The notes: generated by a model from the letters alone, not told the origin. A stretch of DNA of 64,000 nucleotides from Actinospica robiniae DSM 44927 (GCF_000504285.1 NZ_KI632511.1:2353372-2417371), one strand, 5' to 3'; shown: positions 15,842-25,176, numbered from the stretch's first letter. Numbers and translations: made by a program.

Positions 15842-16642
15842 TCAGGAGGCTAATCCGCCGGGCTCGCTCCCGGCCGTGAGCGCGCCGAGCAGCTCGCGCT
15901 CGATCCGGGAGAACTCGGGCAGGCCGAAGGTCTCCGCCGTCCGCGGCCGGGGCAGCTCGACCTCGATCCGCCGGGCCACCCGGGCCGGCCGGGAGGTGAG
16001 CACGTGGACGCTGTCGGCGAGGAAGACCGCCTCCCGGATATCGTGCGTGACCAGCACGATCGTCCAGCCGTGACGCTGCCAGGTCTCGGCCAGCCACAGC
16101 TGCATCTGCGTGCGCGTCAGCGAGTCCAGGGCACCGAAGGGCTCGTCGAGCAGCAGCAGCGGCCGGCCCATCGCGACCGTGCGCAGCAGCGCCGCACGCT
16201 GGCGCATGCCGCCGGAGAGCTGGGCCGGGTAGGAGTATTCGAACCCGCCGAGGCCGAACTCCGTCAGCAGCGGCGCCACCCGCTCGCGCGCGGCCTTCTT
16301 CTTCAGGCCGCCCACCTCGAGGCCGAGGATCGCGTTGTCCTCGATGGTGCGCCACGGGAAGAGCAGGTCCTTCTGCGGCATGTAGCCGACGGCGCCGTCT
16401 CCGCCGACGCGCACCTGCCCGCCGGTCGGCCGGTCGAGTCCCGCCAGGATGTTGAGCAGGGTGGACTTGCCGCTGCCGCTCGGCCCGATCAGGGCGGCGA
16501 TCTCCCCCGGCCGCACCTGCAGCGAGAGCCCGTCGAGCACCGGCAGCGGCGCCTGGCCGGGCCGGGCGAACTCGTGCCGCAGATCGGTGGCTTCCAGTAG
16601 GAACGTGTCCGACTCGTTCACGTTCGCCTCGTTCGTCGTCAT
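15842..16642 (-). CDS. ABC transporter ATP-binding protein (ThiZ-like)
   Basis: A 266-residue ATPase of the nitrate/sulfonate/taurine/ThiZ class. Walker A is GPSGSGKSTLLN (about residue 48), the Q loop YMPQKDLLFPW, the signature LSGGMRQRAALLR, Walker B LLLLDEPFGALD and the switch His is in VTHDIREA. It works with the permease (4-bp ATGA overlap upstream) and the NMT1-type binding protein. Confidence 0.92.
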   Translation of the reverse strand: MTTNEANVNESDTFLLEATDLRHEFARPGQAPLPVLDGLSLQVRPGEIAALIGPSGSGKSTLLNILAGLDRPTGGQVRVGGDGAVGYMPQKDLLFPWRTIEDNAILGLEVGGLKKKAARERVAPLLTEFGLGGFEYSYPAQLSGGMRQRAALLRTVAMGRPLLLLDEPFGALDSLTRTQMQLWLAETWQRHGWTIVLVTHDIREAVFLADSVHVLTSRPARVARRIEVELPRPRTAETFGLPEFSRIERELLGALTAGSEPGGLAS

Positions 16643-17421
16643 CGCCGCGCCTCCTGAGCGCGCTCGTACTTGCGCCACGGGGTGAGCCAAGCCTGCAACA
16701 GGTACGTCAGCGCGAACAGGATCACGCTCAGCAGCGCGATCACCGCGACCGTGGCGAAGACCAGATCGGTGCGGAAGACCTGCTGCATCTGCTGCAGATA
16801 GATGCCCAGGCCGCTCTCCGCCCCCTGGTACTCGGCGAAGACCGCGCCGCCGATGGCGTAGGTGATGGCCACCCGCAGGCCGGAGAAGAAGAACGGGAGC
16901 GCCCCGGGCACCCGGACCGTCCAGAAGATCCGCCACCGGCTCGCTCCCATCGAGCGCAGCAGCCGGTCGGCGTCCCCGTCGGCGGTGGCGAAGCCCGCGG
17001 CCAGCGACACGGTCAGCGGGAAGAACGTGGCCAGCGCCACCAGCAGCATCTTCGGCATGATGCCGAATCCGAAGATGACCACGAACAGCGGCGCGATCGC
17101 GACGATCGGAAGGGTCTGCGATGCCACCAGGATCGGGTAGACGGCCCGGCGGATCGGCGGCGTGAAGTCCATGGCGGCGGCCAGGATCCAGGAGAGCGCG
17201 AACGCGAGGGCGAAGCCGAGCTCGGTCTCGCGCAGCGTCGGCACGGCGTTGTGCCAAATGGTGGCCCGCTCATGCCAGCCGGCCGAGACGATCGCGGTCG
17301 GCGAGGGCAGCACCTGCGGGTTGCGGATGCCGTGGTCGGACAGCAGCTGCCAGCCGACCAGCAGCACGATCGCGAGCAGGACGGGCGGCCAGAGTATGCG
17401 CAGGGCGCGGCGGAGGGTCAT
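16639..17421 (-). CDS. ABC transporter permease (ThiX-like)
   Basis: A 260-residue inner-membrane permease with about six helices and the cytoplasmic EAA-like loop (ATADGDADRLLRSMGASRWR, about residues 143-162) that contacts the ATPase. It is typical of BPD-type permeases for taurine/nitrate/HMP. It overlaps the binding-protein gene by 4 bp (ATGA) and the ATPase gene by 4 bp, so the three form one translationally coupled operon. Confidence 0.9.
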   Translation of the reverse strand: MTLRRALRILWPPVLLAIVLLVGWQLLSDHGIRNPQVLPSPTAIVSAGWHERATIWHNAVPTLRETELGFALAFALSWILAAAMDFTPPIRRAVYPILVASQTLPIVAIAPLFVVIFGFGIMPKMLLVALATFFPLTVSLAAGFATADGDADRLLRSMGASRWRIFWTVRVPGALPFFFSGLRVAITYAIGGAVFAEYQGAESGLGIYLQQMQQVFRTDLVFATVAVIALLSVILFALTYLLQAWLTPWRKYERAQEARR

Positions 17422-18500
17422 GCGGTCACGCCCGCCGGGAGGTATGCGTTGGTGAACAGCTTGGAGACCTTCGGTTCGGAGGTGATCGGCTTGCCGGACG
17501 CGTCCGCGAGGATGCCGTTGCGGAACATGAAGTCGGTCAGCGCCTGCCAGCGTGCCTCGCTCTGGTACCCGATCTGGCCGGCCGTGTCCTTGTAGTACTC
17601 GGCGGCCTCGAGCTGCGCGCTCTTCAGGACGAGTTGGCGCTGCGTGCCCAGGACCGACGTGTTGGCCTGGATGAGCAGGTTCGCCGCATCGGACGGGTGC
17701 GCGGTCGCGTACGCGTAGCCCTCCTCGATCGCGGCCAGGAACCGCCGGGCGGTGTCGCCGTTGGCGCTGAGGTAGTGGTTCGAGGACGCGATGATCGCGG
17801 AGTAGATGGCCGGGAAGCCGTACGCGGTGACGTCGAAGGTGCGCAGCGGCTTGCCGACCTGCGCGGCCTGGATCACCTCCCAGGTCGGCTCGGGCATCGC
17901 GAAGTCGGCTTGCCCGGCATAAAGTGCCTGGTAGGCGTCGGTGTTGAGGGTGACGTCCTTGAACTTGCCGGTCCCGCCCGCGGCTTTGATGACGTACTGC
18001 AGCATGGGGACCTCCATCGGTCCGCCGTAGCCCGCGTACGTCTTGCCGTCGAGCTGCGCGGGATCGGTGATGGAGGAGTCGGCGCGCACGCCGATGCACA
18101 CATCCGTCTTCTGCGTGATCGCGAACACCGAGACGATGTCGCCGCCGGAGACGGCGGCCTGGGTCAGACCGTCCTGGTACGAGATGCCGAAGTCGGCTTT
18201 GTGTGTGGAGACCAGCACTTCCGGGGCGGTCGTGCCGTAGGGCACGATCCGCAGGTCGAGGCCGCGCTGGGCGAAGTAGCCGAGTTGCTGGGCGACGTAG
18301 ATCCCGGTGTGGTTGGTGTTGGGCGTCCAGTCCAAGGCCAGGGTGACCGGGGTCAGGCCGGCGGCTCCGGTGCCGGAACCGCGGCTCGTCCCTCCGCCCC
18401 AGGCCGTCAGTGCGGTCACCCCGGCGCCGACGCCGAGGGCGACCAGCGAGCGGCGGGTGAGGTTGGGCGGGCGTATGCCCTTGTCCGGGGGTGGAATCAC
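17418..18500 (-). CDS. NMT1/THI5-like substrate-binding protein (ThiY-like)
   Basis: A 360-residue periplasmic-type binding protein. The N terminus has a twin-arginine signal (NLTRRSLVALGVGAG, residues 14-28). The mature protein begins with LALDWTPNTNHTGIYVAQ, the segment characteristic of ThiY/THI5 proteins that bind pyrimidine precursors of thiamine. The loop GYGGPMEVPMLQYVI matches the family as well. No thiamine riboswitch fits: only 47 bp separate it from the divergent FAD enzyme gene. GTG start at 18500. The ligand is inferred from family resemblance. Confidence 0.85.
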   Translation of the reverse strand: MIPPPDKGIRPPNLTRRSLVALGVGAGVTALTAWGGGTSRGSGTGAAGLTPVTLALDWTPNTNHTGIYVAQQLGYFAQRGLDLRIVPYGTTAPEVLVSTHKADFGISYQDGLTQAAVSGGDIVSVFAITQKTDVCIGVRADSSITDPAQLDGKTYAGYGGPMEVPMLQYVIKAAGGTGKFKDVTLNTDAYQALYAGQADFAMPEPTWEVIQAAQVGKPLRTFDVTAYGFPAIYSAIIASSNHYLSANGDTARRFLAAIEEGYAYATAHPSDAANLLIQANTSVLGTQRQLVLKSAQLEAAEYYKDTAGQIGYQSEARWQALTDFMFRNGILADASGKPITSEPKVSKLFTNAYLPAGVTA

Positions 18501-18547
18501 GGAGGATGATCCTACCTGTTCGCGCGGACTGGCCTAAGATCGCCAGT

Positions 18548-21532
18548 ATGTCCACGGTCAGGGATGCGGCGGGACTGGAACGCGACCTGCGCGGCGCGGT
18601 GCGCGGGGATGTGGCCTTCGACCCGGGGACCCGTGCGGTATACGCGACCGATTCGTCCAATTATCGCCAGATTCCGGTCGGCGCCGTCTTCCCGTCGTCG
18701 GCGGCGGACGTGGCGGCTGCGCTACGGGTCTGCGCCGACCACGACGTGCCGGTGCTCGGACGCGGCGGCGGCACGTCGCTCGCCGGCCAGGGCTGCAACG
18801 AGGCGGTGGTCTTCGACTTCAGCCGCCATATGAACCGCATCCTGGAGATCGATCCGGACGCCCGCACCGCCCGGGTACAGCCGGGCGTGGTCCTCGACGA
18901 CCTGCGCGCGGCCGTCGCCGAGCACGGGCTGACCTTCGGCCCGGACCCGGCGACCCACGCCTGGTGCACCCTCGGCGGCATGATCAGCAACAACTCCTGC
19001 GGCACGCACGCGCTCTACGCCGGCAAGACCGTGGACAACGTCCTGCGGCTGCGGGTGGCGTGCTACGGCGGCGAGGAGTACGACTTCGGCGCATATGACG
19101 AGGCCGAGTACGCCGCGCTGGTGCGCGCAGGTGCGCCGGAGGCGGGCATCCTCGGCTCGCTGAGGGAGATCGGGCGCCGGCATGCCGAGCAGATCCGGGA
19201 GCGGTACCCGGACATCCCCCGCCGCGTCTCCGGCTACAACCTCGACCAACTGCTGCCCGACCAGCCGTTGCACGTCGCCCGACTGCTGGTCGGCACCGAG
19301 TCGACCTGCGCGCTGGTGACCGAGGCAGTCGTCAGGTTGACCACGATTCCCGCGGTCCGCCGCGCGGTGTTGCTCGCGTATCCGACCGTATTCGAGGCCG
19401 CCGACGCGGTTCCCTCGATCCTGGCGACCCCTCTCCCGCATCCGCTGCTCGGTTTGGAAGGGTTCGATGTCACGCTCGTGCGGCAGATGCGGGCACGGAA
19501 GCTGAACTCCGCGCACCTGCCGCTGCTACCCGGCCTCGACGAGGCGCTGGAAGCCGGATCGGGCGGTTGGCTGCTGGCCGAGGTCGGCGGCGCGAACGAC
19601 GCCGAGGCCGACGCCGCGGCCCAAGCCCTGATCGCTGCCATGCCCGACCAGGTGGGCCATCGTCTGCTCAGGGCAGAAGAGGAACAGCGCGGCGCCTGGT
19701 CGATCCGCGAGTCCGGCCTCGGCGCCACCGCCCTGCGCGAGGACGGCGGCCACAACGCCGAAGGCTGGGAAGACGGCGCGGTGCCGCCGGACCGGCTCGG
19801 CGAGTATCTGCGGGGTATCACCGAACTCTGGCACGAGTACGGCTATTCCGGTGCCTGGTACGGACATTTCGGCCAAGGCTGCGTGCACACGCGCAACAAC
19901 TTCGACCTGCACACCCGCGAGGGCCTGCGCGCGTACCGGTCGTATGTCGAGCGCGCGGCCGACCTGGTCGTCTCGCTCGGCGGCTCGCTCTCCGGCGAGC
20001 ACGGCGACGGCCAGGCCCGCGGAGAACTGCTCGAGCGCATGTACGGGCCCGAGCTCGTGGACGCGTTCCGCCAGGTCAAGTCAGTGTTCGACCCGCGCGG
20101 GCGGATGAACCCGGGAAAGGTCGTGGACCCGTACCCGCTCGACCAGAACCTGCGCTACGGGCCGAGCTACCGGCAGTCGGTCGTTCTCGGCGCCGGCTCG
20201 GGGTTCTTCGCACTCGCCGACGATGACGGCTCTGTGCAGCACGCTGCCGAACGCTGCGTCGGCGTCGGGCGCTGCCGCCGTGACGACGCCGGCGTCATGT
20301 GCCCGTCGTACCGAGCGACGAGGGATGAGCGCCACTCCACCCGCGGCCGCGCGAAGCTGCTCGTCGAGCTCTTCCAGGGCGAGGTGACGCCGGCGACCTG
20401 GCGCAACGAGGACGTCCGCGAGGCGCTGGACCTGTGCCTGGCCTGCAAGGGCTGCGCCACGGACTGCCCCACGCACGTGGACATGGCGACGTACAAAGCC
20501 GAGTTCCTGGCGCACTTCTATCGCAAACGCCTGCGACCCCGGGCCATGTACGCGCTCGCACTCACACCGTGGCTGCTGCGCCTCGGCGCCCGGATGCCGG
20601 CTCTGGCGAACGCCGCCACAGGCGAAGGGCCCCTCGGAAAGCTCGGCCGCAAGATGGTCGGCGTCACCACCAGGCGACCGGCGCCCGTCATCGCCGCCAA
20701 GACCCTGCGTCGTCGGCAGCGCTCCGCACCGGCCGCCGCCGCGACCGTCGTGCTGTGGCCGGACACCTTCACCGACGCGTACCGCCCGGAGCTCGGCGAG
20801 GCCTGGAAGTCGATCTTCGAGTCCGTCGGGGAGCGCGTCGCCGTCCCCACTGCGTGGGCATGCTGCGGGCGCCCGCTCTACGACGCGGGCATGCTCACCC
20901 TCGCCAGGCGGACACTGCGCGGCCTGCTCGACGTGCTGCAGCCCTTCATCGACCAGTCGATCCCCGTCGTCGTCCCCGAACCGAGCTGCCTGGCAGCGTT
21001 CCGCGACGAGTTGCCGGGCCTGCTCGCGGACGACCCCCGCGCGAAGCGCCTGGCCGAACTCGCCCGCTCCCCCGCCGAGCATCTGCTCGCCCTCGCGCCC
21101 GAAGCGCTGGACAAGCTCGCCGAGGCTGCCGGACTCGCCGCGCGCACCGCCGACGGCGAGACGCCGCGGGTCCTGCTGCACCCGCACTGCCACGCCCGAG
21201 CCGTGAACGCCATCGATGCAGATCAGCGCGTCCTCGAACGCCTCGGCTACCGCGTCGAAGTACTCGACGCGGGCTGTTGCGGCCTGGCCGGCTCCTTCGG
21301 TTTCGACGCCGAGCACGAGGAGTTGTCGCGGCAGATCGGTACCGAGCAGTGGCTCGCGAAGATCGTGGCGCGCGCGGATACGGATGTTGATCGCTGTAGG
21401 CTGCTGATCGACGGATTCTCCTGCGCGACCCAATACGGGCATCTCGCTCCGCCGTCATCCACCGTCCCTCGGCCGCAGACCCTGGCCGAGCTCATTGGAG
21501 GGCCTGAACGACAGTGGCACGCTTCAAGGTAG
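18548..21532 (+). CDS. FAD-linked oxidase/Fe-S protein, D-lactate dehydrogenase-like (YdiJ/Dld type)
   Basis: A 994-residue flavo-iron-sulfur protein. An N-terminal FAD-binding PCMH domain (about 20-270; GRGGGTSLAGQGCNEAVVFD, MISNNSCGTHA) is followed by an FAD-oxidase C domain (about 270-545; GEHGDGQARG), two 4Fe-4S motifs (CVGVGRC near 569 and CLACKGCATDCP near 631) and two CCG domains (ACCGRPLYDAG near 772, CCGLAGSFGF near 910). This is the architecture of quinone-linked D-2-hydroxyacid dehydrogenases (D-lactate, D-2-hydroxyglutarate). ATG at 18548, with no clear ribosome site. The coupled F420 enzyme begins inside its 3' end. Confidence 0.9.
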   Translation: MSTVRDAAGLERDLRGAVRGDVAFDPGTRAVYATDSSNYRQIPVGAVFPSSAADVAAALRVCADHDVPVLGRGGGTSLAGQGCNEAVVFDFSRHMNRILEIDPDARTARVQPGVVLDDLRAAVAEHGLTFGPDPATHAWCTLGGMISNNSCGTHALYAGKTVDNVLRLRVACYGGEEYDFGAYDEAEYAALVRAGAPEAGILGSLREIGRRHAEQIRERYPDIPRRVSGYNLDQLLPDQPLHVARLLVGTESTCALVTEAVVRLTTIPAVRRAVLLAYPTVFEAADAVPSILATPLPHPLLGLEGFDVTLVRQMRARKLNSAHLPLLPGLDEALEAGSGGWLLAEVGGANDAEADAAAQALIAAMPDQVGHRLLRAEEEQRGAWSIRESGLGATALREDGGHNAEGWEDGAVPPDRLGEYLRGITELWHEYGYSGAWYGHFGQGCVHTRNNFDLHTREGLRAYRSYVERAADLVVSLGGSLSGEHGDGQARGELLERMYGPELVDAFRQVKSVFDPRGRMNPGKVVDPYPLDQNLRYGPSYRQSVVLGAGSGFFALADDDGSVQHAAERCVGVGRCRRDDAGVMCPSYRATRDERHSTRGRAKLLVELFQGEVTPATWRNEDVREALDLCLACKGCATDCPTHVDMATYKAEFLAHFYRKRLRPRAMYALALTPWLLRLGARMPALANAATGEGPLGKLGRKMVGVTTRRPAPVIAAKTLRRRQRSAPAAAATVVLWPDTFTDAYRPELGEAWKSIFESVGERVAVPTAWACCGRPLYDAGMLTLARRTLRGLLDVLQPFIDQSIPVVVPEPSCLAAFRDELPGLLADDPRAKRLAELARSPAEHLLALAPEALDKLAEAAGLAARTADGETPRVLLHPHCHARAVNAIDADQRVLERLGYRVEVLDAGCCGLAGSFGFDAEHEELSRQIGTEQWLAKIVARADTDVDRCRLLIDGFSCATQYGHLAPPSSTVPRPQTLAELIGGPERQWHASR

Positions 21533-22272
21533 GCATCCAGCTGCGCCCGCAGCACTGCACCATGGACCAGCTGCTCCAGGCGTGGCGGTCGGCCGACGAG
21601 ATCGGCGCGGACACGATCTGGACCTGGGACCACTTCTATCCGCTCTCCGGCGAGGCCGACGGCCCGCACTACGAGTGCTGGACCCTGCTCGGCGCCGCCG
21701 CCGCGATCACCCGCAACGCGCACATCGGCGCCTTGGTCAGCTGCAACTCCTACCGCAACCCGGAGCTACTGGCCGACATGGCCCGCACGATCGACGAGAT
21801 CAGCGGCGGCCGCGCCATCCTGGGCATCGGCGCCGGCTGGTTCGAGCGCGACTACACCGAATACGGCTACGAGTTCGGCACCGCCGCCGAGCGGCTCGCC
21901 GCACTCAAGGACTCCCTGCCCCGGATCAAGGAGCGCCTGGCCAAGCTCAACCCGGCCGCCACCGACCTGCCGATCATGATCGGCGGCTCCGGCGAGAAGG
22001 TGACGCTGCGTCTGGTCGCCGAGTACGCCGACATGTGGAACGCGTTCGGCCCGGTGGAGAACTTCCAGCACAAGAACGACGTGCTGAACGAGTGGTGCGA
22101 GAAGGTCGGGCGCGATCCGAAGTCGATCGACCGCACGGTCATGATCCGCGACGAGGAGGTGGACGACTTCGAGGCGTACCTCGGCGCCGGCGCCACCCAC
22201 ATCATCCTCGGCGGCGACGCCCCCTTCGACCTCTCTCCGCTCGAGCGCCTCGTCGCCCACGCCCGCGGCTGA
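21514..22272 (+). CDS. LLM class F420-dependent oxidoreductase
   Basis: A 252-residue TIM-barrel luciferase-like monooxygenase family member. The F420 subfamily look comes from GADTIWTWDHFYPL near residue 30, SYRNPELLADMARTIDEIS and ILGIGAGWFERDYTEYG, typical of actinobacterial F420-dependent reductases/dehydrogenases. GTG start at 21514 with GGAGGG about 9 nt upstream, overlapping the FAD/Fe-S gene by 19 bp, which implies co-translation. The substrate is unknown; the pairing suggests a shared redox pathway. Confidence 0.88.
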   Translation: MARFKVGIQLRPQHCTMDQLLQAWRSADEIGADTIWTWDHFYPLSGEADGPHYECWTLLGAAAAITRNAHIGALVSCNSYRNPELLADMARTIDEISGGRAILGIGAGWFERDYTEYGYEFGTAAERLAALKDSLPRIKERLAKLNPAATDLPIMIGGSGEKVTLRLVAEYADMWNAFGPVENFQHKNDVLNEWCEKVGRDPKSIDRTVMIRDEEVDDFEAYLGAGATHIILGGDAPFDLSPLERLVAHARG

Positions 22273-22298
22273 CGAGACGGTTACCACCACCTGACGCC

Positions 22299-22348
22299 CG
22301 GCACTCAGCGCTCGATGTCCGCCATCGGCCATCGGCGTCGAGTGCCCG
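22299..22348. terminator. Bidirectional hairpin between LLM and LysR genes
   Basis: GGCACTC (22300-22306) pairs with GAGTGCC (22340-22346), with a second CGATG/CATCG helix inside. It lies between two convergent stop codons. There is no T-run, as usual in high-GC actinomycetes. Confidence 0.5.
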
Positions 22349-22388
22349 AGGCGCGCCCGCCGCGCCGATCTCCGCGTCTCTCCACCCC

Positions 22389-23318
22389 TCAGTGCGACGC
22401 GACGGCCGCGAGCGGGGTGACGACCTCTTTGAGCAGTCTGCGGAACTGGGCGAGCGGCGAGCCCGGCTGCGCCGATCCGCTGCGGACGGCGACGGCTATG
22501 TGGCGGGTCGGCGGGCTCTCCTGGATCGGCAGCACTCGTACGCTCTCCGGGACGTGCCGCGGCAGTCCGAGCATCGGGATCACGGTGACGCCCAGCCCGT
22601 GTCCGACCATCGCCACCGCCGCCGCGAAGTCGGTGGTGTTGTGCGCGGCATGCGGCTGGAACCCGGCCACCGCGCACGCGGCCATGACGATCTCGTGGCA
22701 CGAAGTCCAGTGCCGGGACAGCACCCACGGCTCGTAAGCGAGGCGGCTGAGCTGGTCGATCTCGTCGAGCGCGCCGAGGGGGTGGGCGCGCGGGACGACG
22801 GCGCGGTAGGTGTCGGCGATCAGCGGTTCTAGGCTGATCCGCCGGTCGGCCAACAGCGGCCGGTTCGGCGCGATCATGACGACAGCCAGGTCGAGCTCCC
22901 GGTCGAGCAGCAGGGCCATGGCCTCTTCGGACTCGACCTCGTCGATCTGGATGCTCCAGCCGGGGTTGCGCAGCAGGGCGCTGGAGACGGCCTCGGCGAC
23001 GAAGTGCTGCAGCGACGTCGAGAATCCGCCGACGCGCAGGACGGCGGCGTCTCCCTGCTGGTAGCTGCGCATGTCGCTCTCGGCCTGTTCGAAACGCTCG
23101 AGGATGGCGTCGGCGTGTTCGAGCAGGATCTTCGCAGGCTGCGTCAGCACCACGCCGCGCCCGCGCTTCTCCAGCAACGTGCAACCGGTGGTGCGGGCCA
23201 GCGACGTGAGCTGTTGGGAGACCGCCGAGGGACTCAAGTGCAGGGTCTCGGAAGCGGCCACGACGGTGCCGTGGTCGGCGAGGGCACGGAGGGTACGCAG
23301 ATGGACAGGGTCGATCAT
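22389..23318 (-). CDS. LysR family transcriptional regulator
   Basis: A 309-residue LysR regulator. The N-terminal winged helix (residues 1-62) contains HGTVVAASETLHLSPSAVSQ followed by QLTSLARTTGCTLLEKRGRG; the C-terminal periplasmic-binding-like sensor domain is about 90-290. The start is ATG 23318 (MIDPVHLRTL), 7 nt after an AGGTG ribosome site; an ATG 9 bp upstream is less likely. It is divergent from an EamA exporter and is likely its regulator. Confidence 0.9.
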   Translation of the reverse strand: MIDPVHLRTLRALADHGTVVAASETLHLSPSAVSQQLTSLARTTGCTLLEKRGRGVVLTQPAKILLEHADAILERFEQAESDMRSYQQGDAAVLRVGGFSTSLQHFVAEAVSSALLRNPGWSIQIDEVESEEAMALLLDRELDLAVVMIAPNRPLLADRRISLEPLIADTYRAVVPRAHPLGALDEIDQLSRLAYEPWVLSRHWTSCHEIVMAACAVAGFQPHAAHNTTDFAAAVAMVGHGLGVTVIPMLGLPRHVPESVRVLPIQESPPTRHIAVAVRSGSAQPGSPLAQFRRLLKEVVTPLAAVASH

Positions 23319-23340
23319 GCAGATCACCTTTATGATTACA

Positions 23341-23356
23341 CGCAGATCTTTGCGAT
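23341..23356. promoter_or_regulatory. LysR-type operator candidate
   Basis: CGCA-N6-TGCG (23341-23354), overlapping ATC-N5-GAT (23346-23356), sits 22 bp before the LysR start in the divergent promoter and gives the dyad pattern of LysR boxes. Assignment is by position and symmetry only. Confidence 0.4.
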
Positions 23357-23392
23357 AGACGAGCAGATTACCCGACCTGTTTCATAGAGGCC

Positions 23393-24376
23393 ATGGCCAC
23401 ACGTAGCGTTATGCCTCTTCGTGACCGTCTACTCGCCGGATACATCGTCTTGTGTTGGGCACTGAGCTTTCCCGTGACGGAAGGTGCGCTCAGCGCACTG
23501 CCCCCGTTTCTGGTCGGCGGTCTGCGATTCAGCTGCGTCGCGGTGTGCTGCCTGTTCGTCCCGCGCCCGCCGCTGGCCTGGCGCTGGATCGTGCTGATCG
23601 GCCTGTTCAGCAGCACCGGGCAGTACGCACTGCTGTACCTCGGCATGGCGCACGGCATGCCCTCCGGCCTGACCGCGCTGGTGCTCAACGCGCAGGCACC
23701 GATGACGATCCTGGTCGCCGCCGTCGTGCTGCGCGAGCGCCCGACCCGTCGGCGGATCGTCGGCGTGCTGATCAGCTGCCTGGGACTCCTCCTCGTCGGC
23801 CTGACGCGTGGGCAGGCGGTGCCGTGGTCTGCGCTGCTGATCGTGCTCGGCGCCGGCGCGAGCTGGTCGATCGGGAACGTGTGCACGCGGATGGCGCCGT
23901 TCACCCGAGCCCGGCCGGACAACGGCTTCCGCCTCGTCGTGTGGTCGGCGCTGATACCGCCGTTGCCGCTGCTCGCACTCTCGCTGACGCAGAACGTACC
24001 CGGCCACGGCCGAGGCCTCCACGCCGAAATCGCCGCCATGGCCGCCGCCAGCCCCCGGGCCTGGCTCGCGCTCGCGTACATGGTCGTGCTGGGCACGATT
24101 CTCGGCATGAGCGCCTGGTCCAGCCTCTTGGCCAAGCACCCGGCCGATCGCGTCACCCCCTACGCCCTCGGCATCCCCGTCGTGGCGCTGATCGCCAGCA
24201 GAATGCTGATCGGCGAGTCGCTGACGGCTGCGACGATCGGCGCCTGCGCCCTCGTACTCGCCGGCATCGCACTGGTGGCGCTCCCCGCCCACACGCCGAA
24301 AGCCGTGCCGGCCACCCCTGCCAGGGAGACGATGGACGAGCCGGCGGCCGAACCGGCGACCGAACCAGTGGCCTGA
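23393..24376 (+). CDS. EamA/DMT family transporter
   Basis: A 327-residue ten-helix exporter of the EamA family (RhaT/YdcZ, O-acetylserine/cysteine exporter-like). Both EamA repeats are visible (about residues 12-140 and 150-290); family patches are GMPSGLTALVLNAQAPMTIL and GTILGMSAWSSLLAKHPADR. The C-terminal ~35 residues (PAAEPATEPVA end) form a disordered tail. ATG follows AGAGG. It is divergently paired with LysR, the common arrangement for amino-acid or metabolite exporters. Confidence 0.88.
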   Translation: MATRSVMPLRDRLLAGYIVLCWALSFPVTEGALSALPPFLVGGLRFSCVAVCCLFVPRPPLAWRWIVLIGLFSSTGQYALLYLGMAHGMPSGLTALVLNAQAPMTILVAAVVLRERPTRRRIVGVLISCLGLLLVGLTRGQAVPWSALLIVLGAGASWSIGNVCTRMAPFTRARPDNGFRLVVWSALIPPLPLLALSLTQNVPGHGRGLHAEIAAMAAASPRAWLALAYMVVLGTILGMSAWSSLLAKHPADRVTPYALGIPVVALIASRMLIGESLTAATIGACALVLAGIALVALPAHTPKAVPATPARETMDEPAAEPATEPVA

Positions 24377-24421
24377 ACCGTGCGACGCTGAACGGCCAGA
24401 CCTCTGTTTTTCGCGCCCGGC

Positions 24422-25075
24422 TCAGGCCGCGGCGAAGCGGGCGGCGAGGCTGCGGGCGGAGACCTCCGCCTGCTCGTGGGCCTGGGCGCGCAGCTCCTTG
24501 GACTGGGGTATCAGGTCGGCCATGGCCGGGTTGCGCTCGGCCAGGGTCAGCTGGGCGGTGACGAAGGTGACGTCGAGGCCCATCGCCTTGCCCAGCACCG
24601 TCTCCAGGTAAGGCTGGACGAAGTCCCAGCCCTCGCGCGGGCTGCCGGGGAAGTAGCCGCCGCCGTAGCTCAGCACCACCGTGGCCGGGCGGCCGGAGAG
24701 CGGGGGGACCTCGCCGCCGGCGGTGGTGCCGACGAGCAGGATCTGGTCCAGCCACACCTTGAAGGTGCCGGCCACGCCCCAGTTGTACATGGGCACCGCG
24801 AGCAGGTACGCGTCGGCCTCGAGCACCTCGTTCACCAGCTCCTCGCGGGCGCGCAGCGCGGCGGCCTGCTCCGGAGAGCGCTCCGCCTCGGGCGTCTGGG
24901 CGGCGAAGAGCGCGGCCTCGGTCAGCGCCGGGACCGGCTCGGCGCCGAGGTCGCGGTAGGTGACCAGGCCACCGGGGTGCTCGGCGGCCCAGGTCTGCCG
25001 GAAGGTGCGGGCGATCTCCTTCGACACCGAGGCTTCGCTGAACAGCGAGGAGTCGATGTGGAGCAGGTGGGCCAT
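24422..25075 (-). CDS. azoR: FMN-dependent NADH-azoreductase / flavodoxin-fold quinone reductase
   Basis: A 217-residue flavodoxin-like oxidoreductase that reduces quinones or azo compounds with NADH. FMN-binding features are HIDSSLFSEASVSKEIA at the N terminus and AVPMYNWGVAGTFKVWLDQI near residue 95, both typical of AzoR. ATG 25075 has GGAGG 5 nt upstream. It is divergent from a MarR gene, the usual arrangement for quinone- or electrophile-responsive control. Confidence 0.9.
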   Translation of the reverse strand: MAHLLHIDSSLFSEASVSKEIARTFRQTWAAEHPGGLVTYRDLGAEPVPALTEAALFAAQTPEAERSPEQAAALRAREELVNEVLEADAYLLAVPMYNWGVAGTFKVWLDQILLVGTTAGGEVPPLSGRPATVVLSYGGGYFPGSPREGWDFVQPYLETVLGKAMGLDVTFVTAQLTLAERNPAMADLIPQSKELRAQAHEQAEVSARSLAARFAAA

Positions 25076-25103
25076 GAGTGCCTCCGAAGATTGTCTGTGC
25101 GGC

Positions 25104-25123
25104 ATCTTGTCTACTTTCAAGAA
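25104..25123. promoter_or_regulatory. MarR operator candidate in azoR/marR promoter
   Basis: TCTTG (25105-25109) and CAAGA (25118-25122) form an inverted repeat with 8 bp between them, within the 101-bp divergent promoter and 30 bp upstream of azoR. Its size and symmetry suit a winged-helix dimer of the adjacent MarR protein. Confidence 0.5.
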
Positions 25124-25176
25124 TGTCTGTCGCGCAGATTATTTGTCAAGTCCGCGCAGTGCGCTACGCTGAGTGC

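Noticed and set aside
18501-18547. Thiamine riboswitch before the ThiY-like gene
   Set aside because: Only 47 bp separate the divergent starts, too short for the aptamer, and no conserved boxes are present.
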